A stretch of DNA of 64,000 bases from Rickettsiella massiliensis 20B (GCF_000257395.1 NZ_AJGC01000001.1:682001-746000); one strand, 5' to 3'. Counted from the stretch's first letter, positions 10,604 to 21,528 are shown. Numbers and translations: made by a program. Notes: generated by a model from the letters alone, not told the origin.

Positions 10604-11674
10604 CTCACCTAACTTGTAAGCCGCTTCCGCCTCGATACGCTGTTCATGCAAATTAAACGGCCACTGTGCATAATGATAATCAAATAATTCGTGTATCGTT
10701 GGCGCAGGCAACGCCAAATATTCATCCACCCCTTGCTCGATGATGCGTTGACACGCTTTTTTAAACTCATCCTCTTGCGATTCAGACCAAACCTGTTGCG
10801 TAGATAAATAATGACGTAATCGGATAACAGGATCGTTTTGTTGTGCTTGCTGCAGTGCTTGGGCACAACGATAGCGTGTGGCATCATCAGCCGTCGTATG
10901 ATCGGCCAAACGATAACTCAGTGCCTCAATCAAGCTTGGTCCGTGACCTTGGCGTGCTTTTTCTACGGCGGCACTGACTCGATCTTGGACTGCAATCACA
11001 TCATTACCATCGATTTGCTCACCGGGAATACCGGCGGCAATGGCTTTTTGGGCTAAAGTTTGTGCATGACTTTGTTTATTCCGTGGTGTTGAAATGGCCC
11101 ATTGATTATTATTAATCACAAACACGATCGGCAGCTGCCAAACACCCGCCAAATTAATCGCTTCGTAAAAATCGCCTTTTGATGTCGCCCCATCTCCACA
11201 CGTCGTCACGACGACTTGCGCTTGTTTTTTAAGTTTAAACGCGGTCGCCACTCCCGCAGCGTGGAGCAGTTGCGTGGCAATCGGCACACAAATAGGAAAA
11301 TCGTGTGCACACGCTGCAAAACAGTTTCCGCGTTCATTACCACGCCAAAAACTGAATAACTCGCTCATTTTTACGCCGCGCATCAGCTGGGTACCGTAAT
11401 CACGATAAAAAGGACAGAAAACATCTTCTTGCTGCATACTCGCGGCAAGTCCAATGGCAATAGCTTCTTGGCCCAACGTTGAAGCATAGGTATTGAGTCG
11501 GCCAGTACGTTGCAACGCCACCGCACGACTATCAAATAAACGTGTACGCACCATAGCTTGGTAGTGGTTAAGCAAATATTCGGGAGTCGCAAAAGCCGGT
11601 AAAGCACGAAGCACTTGTCCCTGTGCATCTAAAAATGAGGTATACGCGATTGAAAAATTTTGTACCGTCTCCAT
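10604..11674 (-). CDS. 2-oxoacid dehydrogenase E1 alpha subunit
   Basis: Alpha half of E1, which decarboxylates a 2-oxoacid using thiamine diphosphate and loads E2. The cofactor motif is seen as GDGATSKGDFYEAIN ending in FVINNNQWAIS. YRDYGTQLMRG and YRLADHTTADDATRY are typical of the PdhA/BkdA family. The neighbouring leucine dehydrogenase and the lack of an E3 gene favour a branched-chain 2-oxoacid complex, as in Legionella, but pyruvate cannot be excluded. It is in frame with E1 beta with no stop (a fused reading frame of 575 residues); alternative-frame stops TAG and TGA lie a few bases before the E1 beta ATG, so a lost base could have removed a normal overlap. Confidence 0.87.
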
Positions 11675-11783
11675 ACTAGAAGCCTTATGAAATGACGAGG
11701 TTTTTTACGCGCAACGTCGTAGCGAATTGCTTCTTCTTTTTATTTTTATCTTATTTGTATACGCGCTAGAGTCGTTCTGTTAT

Positions 11784-12235
11784 TCACCTGTGCAGACGTT
11801 CTTCTGCCATGTTGTCGGCAATTTCCTCGGGTCTTTTCTTTTCTCGTGTTGCACGCTGTAATAGTTCAAGTACCGTATCATAAATCGTATTTACTTGCGC
11901 TGTAATCGCTTTGATATCAATCGTTTGACAATATTCAGCATAGGCATAAATTAACCCACCCACATTGATCACATAATCAGGCACATATAAAATTCCTTTC
12001 TCATCGAGCGTTTGTGCGTGTTGTGGTTCGGCGAGTTGATTATTGGCCGCGCCCGCTATCACCGCTACATTCAGCTGAGCGAGGGTGCTTTCATTTAAAA
12101 TACCTCCCAACGCACACGGGGCAAAAATATCACCTTCTACCTGATAAATGGCTTCAGGAGGGACTACCGTGGCCTTAAAATCCTGGGCACAACGCGCGGC
12201 TCGGTGTGGATCACGATCACAAACTATCAACTGTA
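11784..12235 (-). pseudogene. Leucine dehydrogenase, C-terminal NAD-binding half, fused to the end of cca
   Basis: Leucine/branched-chain amino acid dehydrogenase deaminates leucine to the 2-oxoacid that the adjacent E1/E2 would use. From about codon 156 of a 304-residue frame the protein reads LIVCDRDPHRAARCAQDF, DIFAPCALGGILNE, AGAANNQL, GILYVPDYVINVGGLIYAYAEY, which is the Rossmann half of the family. The catalytic N-terminal half (about 180-200 residues with the Lys and glycine-rich loop) is absent, and the frame instead begins with the end of the tRNA nucleotidyltransferase. Either a deletion of about 600 bases fused two neighbouring genes or the assembly collapsed. Not functional as written. 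Confidence 0.75.
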
Positions 12236-13394
12236 GCTTTTTTCCTAAAGATTCTTTTTTTAAGCCTTGCTTGATTAAAAACTGTGCTGATACCGATTGC
12301 GCGGCCACTAAAGCATCTAACAAACGTTTCTTTTGCGGATAAGCTGGGATCGTCAGCGTAGAACAAGCTCGAAATTCTGCCTCACACGCCTCTAAAAACT
12401 GCTTAAAGCGCTCAATTCGACGAAATGCATCGGTTTTTTCAAGTAAACTGAGTAACGTATTCGCATCCAGTTCCAACGCGCGATGACATAATAAATGGTA
12501 ACGTGCCGTCATCACCGCTAACTCAATATACGTTTTCGGAATCGGATACAAATGCCCTAACTGTTGAATTTCAAGCACACCCGTTGCCGTCGTTTGTACG
12601 GAAGATGAGAGCCCTTGCCCAAAATAACAAGCTAACACCGCAAACCGTACTTGGGCATCCTCTGTAAACTGCGCCACACTTTCTAATAAAGTGAGCAAAT
12701 GGATTGACCCTTTATTTTTTTTTATCTACCCAAACGATTTCGCTTCAATATAGGCTTTTTGTAAAGGCGGAAATAAAATAGCGAGCGCACCACATTGATA
12801 GAGCGTTTGAATAAATGCTTGTGGCGCCGGAGCCTGCAGAGCGAGAGAAAATTCTTGCCAAACACGTTCTGGAACCAACGCTTGGATCTCTCCCGATGCA
12901 ACCATTGTTTTCATTAAAGTCATCGTCTCGGGTGCAATCGAAAATCCAAGCGGTGCAAAACGTGCCATAAAACGCGCCACTCTCAAAATACGTACCGGAT
13001 CTTCCGCAAAAGCCGGTGAAATATGACGTAACACCCGATTATTGAGATCACGTTCTCCATGATAAGGATCAATCAGCTAATTGTCCTGTGCCAAAGCATT
13101 GATGGTTAAATCACGACGCCGCAAATCTTCTTCCAACGTCACATTCGGTCCAGCATAACAAGTAAAACCTTTGTAACCTGGACCCACCTTGCGTTCGGTT
13201 CGGGCTAAGGCATATTCTTCATAGGTTTTAGGATGAAGAAAGACAGGAAAGTCTTTACCAACCAAGCGAAATCCTTTTGCCAACATTTGCTGAGACGTTG
13301 CGCCAACTACGACATAATCACGCTCAGTGACAGGGAACCCTAATAATTGATCCCGTACGGCACCTCCTACTAAATAAACGTTCAATACACCCAC
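12236..13394 (-). pseudogene. cca: CCA tRNA nucleotidyltransferase, broken (in-frame TAG, frameshift, fused 3' end)
   Basis: Adds or repairs the 3' CCA of tRNAs. The head domain is clear: [23 protein letters not shown], then [18 protein letters not shown] at 13077-13079 follows and the same frame continues directly with [18 protein letters not shown], so it is an in-frame nonsense codon, most simply from CAG. Next come [21 protein letters not shown] and, after a break near 12720 where roughly 20 codons of the HD-like region are missing, FAVLACYFGQGL, YHLLCHRALEL and TDAFRRIERFKQFL. The C-terminus runs straight into leucine dehydrogenase. Three or more lesions make this the most damaged housekeeping gene in the window. 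Confidence 0.82.
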
Positions 13395-13453
13395 CTTCCC
13401 TTATCATGACTCAAAACAGAAGGTAAGGTAGCAAACTATACTCAGCTGTCAAG

Positions 13454-15905
13454 TCACAAGGTCAATACCGGTAAAGCCTCAACTTCTTCACTGGTTTGTG
13501 GATCCGTCCTTTTTGAAAGCGCTTCATTCACAGTATTTTTATTTAATGACTGTTTAAAAAAACCTGTGAGCGGCCCCTCACAACGGATCGACTTGTCATC
13601 TTTTGTTAAAGGGTATTCTATAGTTTGCTCTGAAATTAGTTTTTTATCTTCTGGAATAGTTTTCTGGTTTGGCGTCTGTTGTTCTTTCAGCATCCCTAAC
13701 GTCGTGGCGATACATAATAACGACGCCTTCCTATCCTCGAGTGAAGCTGATTTTGCATCTAAATGTTCAAGAAAAAATAATCGTTTTTCTTGTTTTTTTT
13801 GAAAATAATTAACCAGTAAATTAACAATCCCATTTACGATAATTAACGGTAAAAATAGAAGTAAAAGCACAGGTAGCGATACACATGGCACGAGGGATTT
13901 AAAGAAAAAATTACCTTTACACAACGAATACTGGACACTAAAACCATACGACCCACCTGTTAAAAAAACTACTGCAGATATATTCAAATAAACCTCTACT
14001 TGATCGAAACTCTTCAAAAGTTTTGTCACGGCGATGATATTCAAAAACACCTTCTCTATTTAAAAATTCATTGAGTTCTTTTTTATACTTTTCAGAAAGA
14101 AAATTCTCTTCACTCGTCGCCAAAGTATCCTTCACACACTTTTCAAGAAACTCAATTTCTTTACGTAAACATTCAAATTTTTCCCATTGTGTACTCTCAC
14201 GAATAGAAAATGCTCCCTGATCATCAATACATAGGTATTCACATTTTTTCTCTAAATAGTATTTAACCTCCTGTTGATAAAGTTTTTTTCTTTTACGTGT
14301 ATCACAATAATGAATGAGGGCGAGCATAGCAAAGATAATCAAAAATAGGGTAATGAAAACAATAGGTGAAGCAATACTGGCGGCCAGGCCAGCTGTCCAG
14401 GTACAACAAGACAAAGAAGAAAGTTGCACAAGTAAAAAAGAGGTACCCCAGATTAATAATGCGGCACAAAAAGCACTGTTGACTGCTTTTGTAAATAGAA
14501 TCAAATAAAATTGTGTTTTTTCATTGACATCATAAACATAATGGTAAATAGCCGAATGATTGAGCGCATGAGTTCCTTTTCGTTCATCAAGCCGTTGAGT
14601 CTCTAAGACTGGATTATTTATAAGATAAACTTGGTGTGTCAATGAAGAAAAATAATGAGAAAATTTCGCCCAGTTCTTTTCATTATCTTGTTTTTTATTG
14701 GCGAACAAATCAATGACATGCTTTTCCTGTTCCAAAAACAACAGTTGTTGAGAATGAAATCGTCTGCTCACTATTTTTTGCAGAATCCTTTCTATGCGCG
14801 ATGTTTCATTTGCTTCTACCAATAAAAGACGCTCCTTCGTAAAATCGGATTTTTGGTTGTTAAAATAACAATCAACACTAATTCGGATGATTAAAATCAC
14901 AAGAAAAAATACTAAACTCCACCATCCAGGCAGGATCAATACAGGTAAACTTGCAATCAGAAAATTAGCGTATTTCAGTGCACTAAGGCAAGAAAGTAAG
15001 ATATGCCAAGCAGAATGAATCTGCTCTTCATCAGCACAGGTCCATAAATTCTCTGCTATCATCTGCTGATTCGTTTTGATTAAATCACTTAATTTTTTTT
15101 CAGCCTCTTCCTTGCTAAAATGTTCTAGCGTGGCTTTTAAACGGTTAAGTGTTTCATCCACAGAATAATGTTCTGGATTATCTGAGTAAGACTCCTGTTT
15201 TTCCTTAATATGATGAACTATCATTAAGTTTTCTAAAAAAACTTTTTTTGCTCGTCGCTCATTTTTTCAGATGAAAAAAAAGCTATAGAGGTTCGCGTAA
15301 TTGGCATTATTAATTATTTCATTAATAATTTTTTGTTTTTCTTTCTGTAAAGCCCCACAACAACTTCGTGTGATTTTAAGACGGCCTTTCTCTTGTTGAT
15401 CAAGCACCCAACCTCTATCTTTTCCAATCTCTAGAGTTTTTAAATAATGATTAAAGGCTTTGCTAAACTCTTCTTGCGTTAATGGAGGCAAGAAAGGAGT
15501 TTGCTTATTAATTAACTTCAGAATTTCTTCGGGATTTTCTAATTTTAATCGCGTAAAATAATGATAAAAATTCCTTATAAATAGGAAAGGGGTAAGAACA
15601 TAAGATTCATTCTTTAAGAAAAGATAGCCTTCTAAGTCTTCAAATAAATAGAAAAAATGACTCAGCGTTTTTCTCAACCGTGAAGTAGGTCGCTGATCAA
15701 TCTCAACGGGCAGATTTTCTTCAGATTTTTTATGATCCGCATCATGATCAGAAACATTTATAGGTGAAAGATGATTTGAAGATGAAAAACTATTCTCTTG
15801 TTGGTCAGCAACAAAAGAGCAACTTTCTGGTGTTTGAGTTATTGAGTCAAATTCAATCGAACATTCAACTAAAAATTCATTTTCTTCATATTCAATAAGA
15901 TTCAT
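13454..15905 (-). CDS. Large membrane protein of unknown function (in-frame TGA and one frameshift)
   Basis: I do not recognise this protein. The first 212 residues (15905-15267) are acidic and Ser-rich, then helical. A TGA at 15267-15269 is followed in the same frame by 14 codons and MIVHHIKEKQESY, and the frame stays open to 13938. The ATG at 15224 has no ribosome site, so I read this as one gene interrupted by a UGA. The second part has two hydrophobic pairs (about residues 84-115 and 240-305 of that part) and charged coiled regions. A frame change between 14050 and 13938 leads into a last part with two more membrane segments and an acidic tail. Combined about 840 residues. Low-complexity, AT-rich coding suggests a lineage-specific protein; an effector or envelope role is only a guess. 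Confidence 0.5.
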
Positions 15906-16375
15906 GAGTTATTTTTTAAATATTAATTAAAAAATAAAACCAGCATTTGAACGATAAGAAGTATGCTTAAGAATAAACTGTGGATAAAAAAACAGGGGGG
16001 GATACCATTTTTTGAATTTAAGACACTTTATTGTTTTTATGATCATTTTAATTCTCTTTGTTATTATAATCACAAACTGAATACTGAGTTTTAATTATGA
16101 CTGAGTATAATTGTGTCAAACATTTTATATTATAAATGCTAACATAACTAATCATAAAATTAATTAACCTAATTAGATAATAACTGGCTACTTTTCTGTG
16201 GAATCAGCTCTTCTTTTGGTAACAAAAGAGAAATATTTTATCTTTTTTGACATTAATTTTTTATTGTTGGGCAAGTAAAAGTGATTCTTATTACTTTTCA
16301 TCCTCTTCTTAAACCGTTATTCTTAAGCAGTTAAAAATTAACGAGCGTTCACTCCATCTAATAATAGGAGGCAAA
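15906..16375. other. AT-rich divergent intergenic region
   Basis: About 470 bases between the divergent membrane-protein and carbonic anhydrase genes. It is strongly AT-rich and contains short ORFs only. It presumably holds promoters for both, but I see no confident box; the ribosome site GGAGG lies 6 bases before the carbonic anhydrase ATG. Confidence 0.4.
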
Positions 16376-16981
16376 ATGGAAAAAACATTTAAGCAAATCC
16401 TTGAAGGTTATCGTTTATTTCAAGAAAAGTACGTGCAAGGCGACAACACGATCTTGCGATCGTTATCCAAACATGGCCAAAAACCACAAATCATGCTCAT
16501 TGCCTGTTGCGACTCTCGTGTTGATCCGGCATTAATTCTACAGTGTGATCCAGGTGATTTATTTGTGGTACGGAATGTTGCAAACATCGTCCCTCCTTAT
16601 CAAAAAGATGAAGCTTTACACGGTACCAGTGCCGCTTTAGAGTTTGGCGTTTGTCTCCTGCAAGTCCGCCACCTTATTTTATTGGGCCATAGCCAATGCT
16701 CAGGGGTCGCGGCCGCATTAACACAACAGTTAGAAAAAAATGATTTTATTAGTCATTGGGTTTCAACCATCCAACGAGAAAATAATGAGATCACCGATCC
16801 CGATGAGTATGCAAAAGCAGCACTCATGATTTCTTACGAAAATTGTTTAACCTTTCCATGGATAAAACAACGCATGGCTGAAAATAATTTATTGATCCAC
16901 CGTTGGTTTTTTGATATCAAAAAAGGACAAATTTTCACTTATTCGGATGTTTACGAGCTCTATCAAGCACTGGAACTTTGA
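16376..16981 (+). CDS. Beta-class carbonic anhydrase
   Basis: Zinc enzyme interconverting CO2 and bicarbonate in the cytosol. The zinc ligands and the catalytic Asp-Arg dyad are all visible: Cys45-Asp46-Ser-Arg48 in ACCDSRVDP, and His105 and Cys108 in LGHSQCSG. VRNVANIVPPY and HGTSAALEFGV are further family signatures. The 201-residue length is typical. Intact, with a strong ribosome site. It converges on rnfB, and the 3' ends share overlapping hairpins. Confidence 0.93.
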   Translation: MEKTFKQILEGYRLFQEKYVQGDNTILRSLSKHGQKPQIMLIACCDSRVDPALILQCDPGDLFVVRNVANIVPPYQKDEALHGTSAALEFGVCLLQVRHLILLGHSQCSGVAAALTQQLEKNDFISHWVSTIQRENNEITDPDEYAKAALMISYENCLTFPWIKQRMAENNLLIHRWFFDIKKGQIFTYSDVYELYQALEL

Positions 16982-16986
16982 AAAAA

Positions 16987-17041
16987 ACGCAATCACTTTA
17001 ATTGAAAAGATTGCGTGTTAAGTTTTTTCGACTTAACACGC
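16987..17041. terminator. Two overlapping, mutually exclusive hairpins at the carbonic anhydrase / rnfB 3' junction
   Basis: ACGCAATC (16987-16994) pairs with GATTGCGT (17009-17016), while GCGTGTTAAGT (17013-17023) pairs with ACTTAACACGC (17031-17041). They share GCGT, so both cannot form at once. On the plus strand the second loop is T-rich. Probably a terminator for one or both converging genes. Confidence 0.4.
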
Positions 17042-17569
17042 GCCACCGCGGCAGCGATATAGTCACGCTGTGGTTGCAACGAATCGATTGTGATTCGCTT
17101 TTCGTTGGTTTTATTCTGAGTACGAATCTGCTTGGCCTGATAACGGTGCTTCGCTTTTTGCGGATCATAACGCAACGCTGAAACAGCCACTTTCTGCGAG
17201 AACGGTATGACTTTGTTTGGCCGCACCTAAAATGGCGTCGATTGGGCAAGCTTGAATACACTTTGTACAGCCAATACACTCCATTTCGCGAATGTGCACG
17301 ATGGTTGGGGCATTTGCTTGGGCTTGCATCGCGGCCAGCCAAGGAGTGATATCTTGTTGGAAGTATTCTCCCAAGGCTTTTAATGTTTTGCATCCCCCAG
17401 GCGGGCAACGATTTAACGCTTCACCCTGCTCAACCATCGCTTGTGCATACGGCAAACAACCACCATAGCCGCATTGACCACACTGTGTTTGCGGTAATAA
17501 TTGATTGACCTGTTCAATGGCAGACAACGTGACGCTTGTCTGACCGATTATCACCGTTTTGTCATTCAT
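16993..17569 (-). CDS. rnfB: RnfB-like ferredoxin (electron transport complex subunit B), second Fe-S motif lost
   Basis: RnfB carries electrons for the Rnf/Rsx complex; here it stands alone next to metG. The N-terminal iron-sulfur domain is intact: LLPQTQCGQCGYGGCLPYA and NRCPPGG. The first 4Fe-4S ferredoxin motif is CIGCTKCIQACPIDAI. After HTVLAES the frame breaks: the expected second CxxCxxCxxxCP cluster is missing, and another frame resumes at LRYDPQKAKHRYQAKQ to the stop at 16993. About a dozen codons appear lost near 17190-17210. The ATG overlaps the metG stop (ATGA), so the two are translationally coupled. Confidence 0.8.
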
Positions 17570-19156
17570 GCTTCACTCGGAACCACTTGGAGCGCCGCAA
17601 GCGCTTCCAGAGAGATACGCTGCAACAAAGGTTCAAAGGTTTGAATGGTCTGATTACCTAATGGAATCGACCGATCCGCCCAAGTCAGCGCTGGGCTATT
17701 AAAAAAAGCTTCCACTTTTTGTGCCGTAACCGGTAAAACCGGTTTTAGGTAAAGTGTTAACAGACGAAATAAATTAAGACCCAAACTACACACCGCGTGT
17801 GCACGCACCACGTGCTCTGGATCCTTAATTAAGCTCCAGGGTTTTTCGGCATCAATCCGTTGATTGGCTTTATCTGCCAAATCCATGATAGCACGCAGTG
17901 CTTTGCCAAATTCACGCTGCTCATAATAGACCGCGATCGTATCGCCTTCATCAATAAACTGTTGAAACAACTCTGGATCAAGTAGCGTTGCCGTCAGTTG
18001 ATTAGCAAATTTCTTATTAATAAAACTTGCACAACGGCTAGCAATGTTAACATACTTGCCGATCAAATCAGAATTAACTCGTTGTTGAAAATCCGTTAAA
18101 CTTAATAGTAACGTAGATATTCGGGTTCAAGCTGCTGTAAATAATGCTGTGCTGTAATAAACGTACCACGGGATTTTGACATTTTCTGACCATTAATCGT
18201 CAAATAACCGTGGACAAATACTCCTAGATGGCGTAACGGAAATCCGCACCAACAAAATGATACAGTTTTGCAGTACTCGCTTGATTCCAGTAATCATTAA
18301 ACACGACTTCAGAACGCCGCGTACTCAAATTTTGCAAGCTCGCCATATAACCAATCGGCGCATCGATCCAAACATAAAAATATTTATCATCTTGTCCCGG
18401 TATTTTAAAACCAAAATAAGGGGCATTCCGTGAAATATCGAGATCATGCAAACCTTCTTTAAACCATTCCAAGAGTTTATTACGCACTTCTTCACTGAGA
18501 TGATTCCCTTCAGTGATCCACTGTCGTAAAAACTCCGTGTAATGACCCAACTTAAAAAAATCGTGTTCAGTCTCTTTCGCAATCGGTTTCGCTCCGGATA
18601 ATACGGATCGCGGCTCGATTAAACCCAGCGCCGCATACGTCGAACCACAGGCTTCACAATTATCTCCATATTGATCGGGAGCCTTGCAACACGGACAACT
18701 ACCTTTAACATAACGATCCGGTAAAAATAGATGGGCTTCCGGATCATAAGCTTGCGCAATCACTTTGGTTTCAATATCGCCCTTTGCTTTCATTTTTTGA
18801 TAAATCATCTCAACCAATGCTTGGTTTTCAGGGCTATGGGTACTGTAATAATTATCAAAGTCGATATGAAATGCCTCTAAATCGGCTTTATGTTCTTGCG
18901 CCATCTGCGCGGATAAGGCTTCCGGTGTTATGCCGCGCTGCTGTGCCGCTAACATCACCGGCGTACCATGGGCATCGTCTCCTGAAATAAACAAACAATC
19001 GCGACCCTGCATTTTTTGGAAGCGCACCCAAATATCTGCTTGAATGTGTTCGAGCAGATGTCCTAAGTGAAGTGCGCCGTTGGCATAAGGTAATGCCGTC
19101 GTCACTAAAATTTGCGGTGAAGTTTGCTGCATGTTGGGCTTTTGCGTATGATTCAT
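17566..19156 (-). CDS. metG: Methionine--tRNA ligase (two small internal deletions)
   Basis: Class I synthetase charging initiator and elongator tRNA-Met. I choose the ATG at 19156, which follows AAGAAGG. The HIGH signature is [17 protein letters not shown]. The zinc knuckle has [30 protein letters not shown] and LYHFVGADF precede a break near 18225, after which another frame gives [20 protein letters not shown] (the KMSKS motif). A second break near 18105 leads to [18 protein letters not shown] and the anticodon-binding domain. Comparison with the family suggests losses of roughly 20 and 13 codons. The separate C-terminal tRNA-binding domain is not present. Confidence 0.88.
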
Positions 19157-19212
19157 TATCAAAGTTTGCCTTCTTATACGGAGGATCGTCAAGCTACCAT
19201 TTTGGGGTTGCC

Positions 19213-20022
19213 ATGTTAAAAATGAAAGAACGGGTTAAGCATATTCTGGTTATCGCCTCAGGTAAAGGCGGCGTGGGCAAATCCACGACGGCGATCAACT
19301 TAGCGGTTGCCCTGGCCGAGGACAGAAAATACCGTGTCGGGTTATTACGATGCCGATATTTATGGTCCGAACCAACCCACATGCTGGGTGTTCATGAGAA
19401 ACCGACGAGCAAGGACGGTCGTTTAGAGCCGGTTTACGCACATGGCTTGCAGTCGATGTCGATCGGCTATCTGATCGACGCCAATACCCCGATGGTCTGG
19501 CGAGGTCCGATGGTCACACGCGCGTTACAACAATTACTACAGGACACCCATTGGGATCAGTTAGATTATTTAATCATTGATTTACCCCCTGGGACAGGAG
19601 ACATTCAATTAAGTTTGGCACAGAAATTTTCATTGTCCGGGGCTATCCTCGTCACGACGCCACAAGAAATCGCGTTATTGGATGTACGCAAAGCGATCGC
19701 CATGTTTAATAAAGTGAATGTCCCGTTGTTAGGTGTCGTGGAAAATATGGCTGCCTATATTTGTGAACATTGTGGTCACGAAGCCTCTATCTTCGGTGAA
19801 GATGGAGGACAACAGATGGCCAATGAATATCACATTCCCTTTTTAGGCTCTATTCCACTCCATGGCCGCATTCGTGAACAAGCGGATTCGGGAAAACCGA
19901 TTTTCTTAGCGGAACCACAGGGAAGCATTGCCGAAAATTATCGTCAGATTGCGCTCAACGTGATAAAAGAAGTCGCAACCCATACAAAAAAAAACAAATC
20001 GCTTCCCCAATATTATTATTGA
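19213..20022 (+). CDS. mrp: Iron-sulfur cluster carrier protein Mrp/ApbC (local frame excursion)
   Basis: P-loop ATPase that carries and transfers Fe-S clusters. ATG at 19213 follows the metG region by 56 bases, divergently. It opens [17 protein letters not shown] with the deviant Walker [10 protein letters not shown]. The usual N-terminal DUF59 domain is missing. Around 19347-19378 the protein reads RCRYLWSEP where the family has '[11 protein letters not shown]'; the other frame gives exactly [10 protein letters not shown], so an extra base and a missing C within 35 bases cancel out. Downstream [21 protein letters not shown] and the CEHCGHE cysteine pair (cluster ligands) are intact. Confidence 0.88.
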   Translation: MLKMKERVKHILVIASGKGGVGKSTTAINLAVALAEDRKYRVGLLRCRYLWSEPTHMLGVHEKPTSKDGRLEPVYAHGLQSMSIGYLIDANTPMVWRGPMVTRALQQLLQDTHWDQLDYLIIDLPPGTGDIQLSLAQKFSLSGAILVTTPQEIALLDVRKAIAMFNKVNVPLLGVVENMAAYICEHCGHEASIFGEDGGQQMANEYHIPFLGSIPLHGRIREQADSGKPIFLAEPQGSIAENYRQIALNVIKEVATHTKKNKSLPQYYY

Positions 20023-20050
20023 AAAAAAGTAACGGTTAGGAATCTTAACT

Positions 20051-20608
20051 ATGTCAATTAAATCAGATGCTTGGATCAGTCGTATGTCAAAAGAAATGGG
20101 GATGATTGAACCGTTTGAGCCGCGACAAATTCGTGAAAATAGCGCCGGAAAAATTATTTCGTACGGTGTTTCAAGTTATGGATATGACGTACGTTGTGCA
20201 AATGAATTTCGAGTATTTACAAATATTAATTCGGCGATTGTTGATCCAAAACATTTTAGTTTTGTTTCCGTTAAGGGTGATGTGTGTATCATTCCCCCAA
20301 ATTCTTTTGCTTTAGCGCATACGGTTGAATATTTTCGTATCCCCCGTAACATTTTAACGATTTGCTTAGGGAAATCGACCTATGCGCGTTGCGGGATCAT
20401 TGTTAATGTCACACCACTAGAACCGGAATGGGAAGGACAAGTGACCTTAGAGTTTTCCAATACCACCCCCCTTCCTGCAAAAATTTATGCGCACGAAGGC
20501 GTCGCACAAATGTTATTTTTGGAATCCGATGAAGTATGCCTCACTTCTTATCGTGATCGTAAAGGGAAATATCAACGACAAACTGGCGTGACTCTTCCTG
20601 TCGCTTAA
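20051..20608 (+). CDS. dcd: dCTP deaminase
   Basis: Converts dCTP to dUTP, feeding thymidylate synthesis. The motif [20 protein letters not shown] has the catalytic Glu and substrate-binding Ser/Arg. [10 protein letters not shown] and EGVAQMLF are also conserved. Length 185 is close to the 188 of the E. coli enzyme. Intact. It follows mrp by 28 bases and is probably in one transcript with it. Confidence 0.94.
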   Translation: MSIKSDAWISRMSKEMGMIEPFEPRQIRENSAGKIISYGVSSYGYDVRCANEFRVFTNINSAIVDPKHFSFVSVKGDVCIIPPNSFALAHTVEYFRIPRNILTICLGKSTYARCGIIVNVTPLEPEWEGQVTLEFSNTTPLPAKIYAHEGVAQMLFLESDEVCLTSYRDRKGKYQRQTGVTLPVA

Positions 20609-20624
20609 GTGATATAAAACGGGG

Positions 20625-21433
20625 TTAAGCGGACCGGATTGTGGTGAAATAATTACTGATTCGAACGTAATCCTCTACCGTCAACTGTTCCGGCCGTTCG
20701 GCCGGATCAATCCCTAAGTCTAAAAGTTGGGTGGCGCTTAAATAAGAACTCAACGTATTTCTGAGCATTTTGCGCCGCTGACTAAATGCCGTGCGAACAA
20801 TCTCAGTGAATAGTTTTAAATCCTTGGCCACCACCGGTAGTGTTTGATAGGGGACCAAATCGAACGATCGCTGAATCAACCTTAGGTGGGGGTTGGAACG
20901 CACCGGGTTTAACGGTAAACAATTTTTTTACTTGGCAATGATATTGGATCATCACACTTAAGCGCCCCATAATCCGAATCACCGGGCCGGGCGGCGATAC
21001 GATCGACCACTTCTTTTTGGAGCATAAAATGCATGTCTACAATACCTTGCCGATATTCGAGTAAACGAAATAAGAGTGGTGTCGAAATATTGTAAGGAAG
21101 ATTACCGACAATCCGCCAGGTTTTTTCTGGCATACCCAACAAGTGGAAATCAAAACGTAACACATCGGCTGAGTAAATCGTCACTCGGCCCAGTGATGCA
21201 CACTGTACTTCAAGGAGAGGAATTAAATCTTTATCTAATTCAATGACCGTCAGTTCCTGAAGATGAGCCAGTAACGGTTGCGTTAATGCACCCAAACCCG
21301 GTCCGATTTCAAGCATCTGATCCGTCGGTTGCGGGCAAATAGCCGCTACAATGCGGGAAATAACCGGTCCTTGATGCAAAAAATGCTGACCGAAGCGCTT
21401 TTTCGCTGGCAATACCGACGGAGGTGTTTTCAT
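20625..21433 (-). CDS. rsmA: 16S rRNA dimethyladenosine transferase RsmA/KsgA (two breaks)
   Basis: Dimethylates two adjacent adenines in helix 45 of 16S rRNA. The N-terminal part has KRFGQHFL, the SAM-binding [10 protein letters not shown], and the catalytic NLPYNIS. At DYGALKC (near 20975) the frame changes: the alternative frame reads [21 protein letters not shown] in two overlapping pieces. A second shift near 20900 leads to the end LVPYQTLP and the C-terminal domain [32 protein letters not shown] take ATG 21433 (MKTPPSVLP) as start. Confidence 0.87.
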
Positions 21434-21528
21434 ATAAAACAAGTTTTTAGCGCGAATGATTTGTTTTTTTATTTATACCGATGAAATACGGATGACAAGA
21501 AACGACTCGAAATGATTTTTATTTTCGA

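Noticed and set aside
13077-15270. Possible stop-codon reassignment (in-frame TAG in cca and TGA in the membrane protein)
   Set aside because: Both codons act as normal stops in many intact genes here; nonsense or sequence error is simpler.
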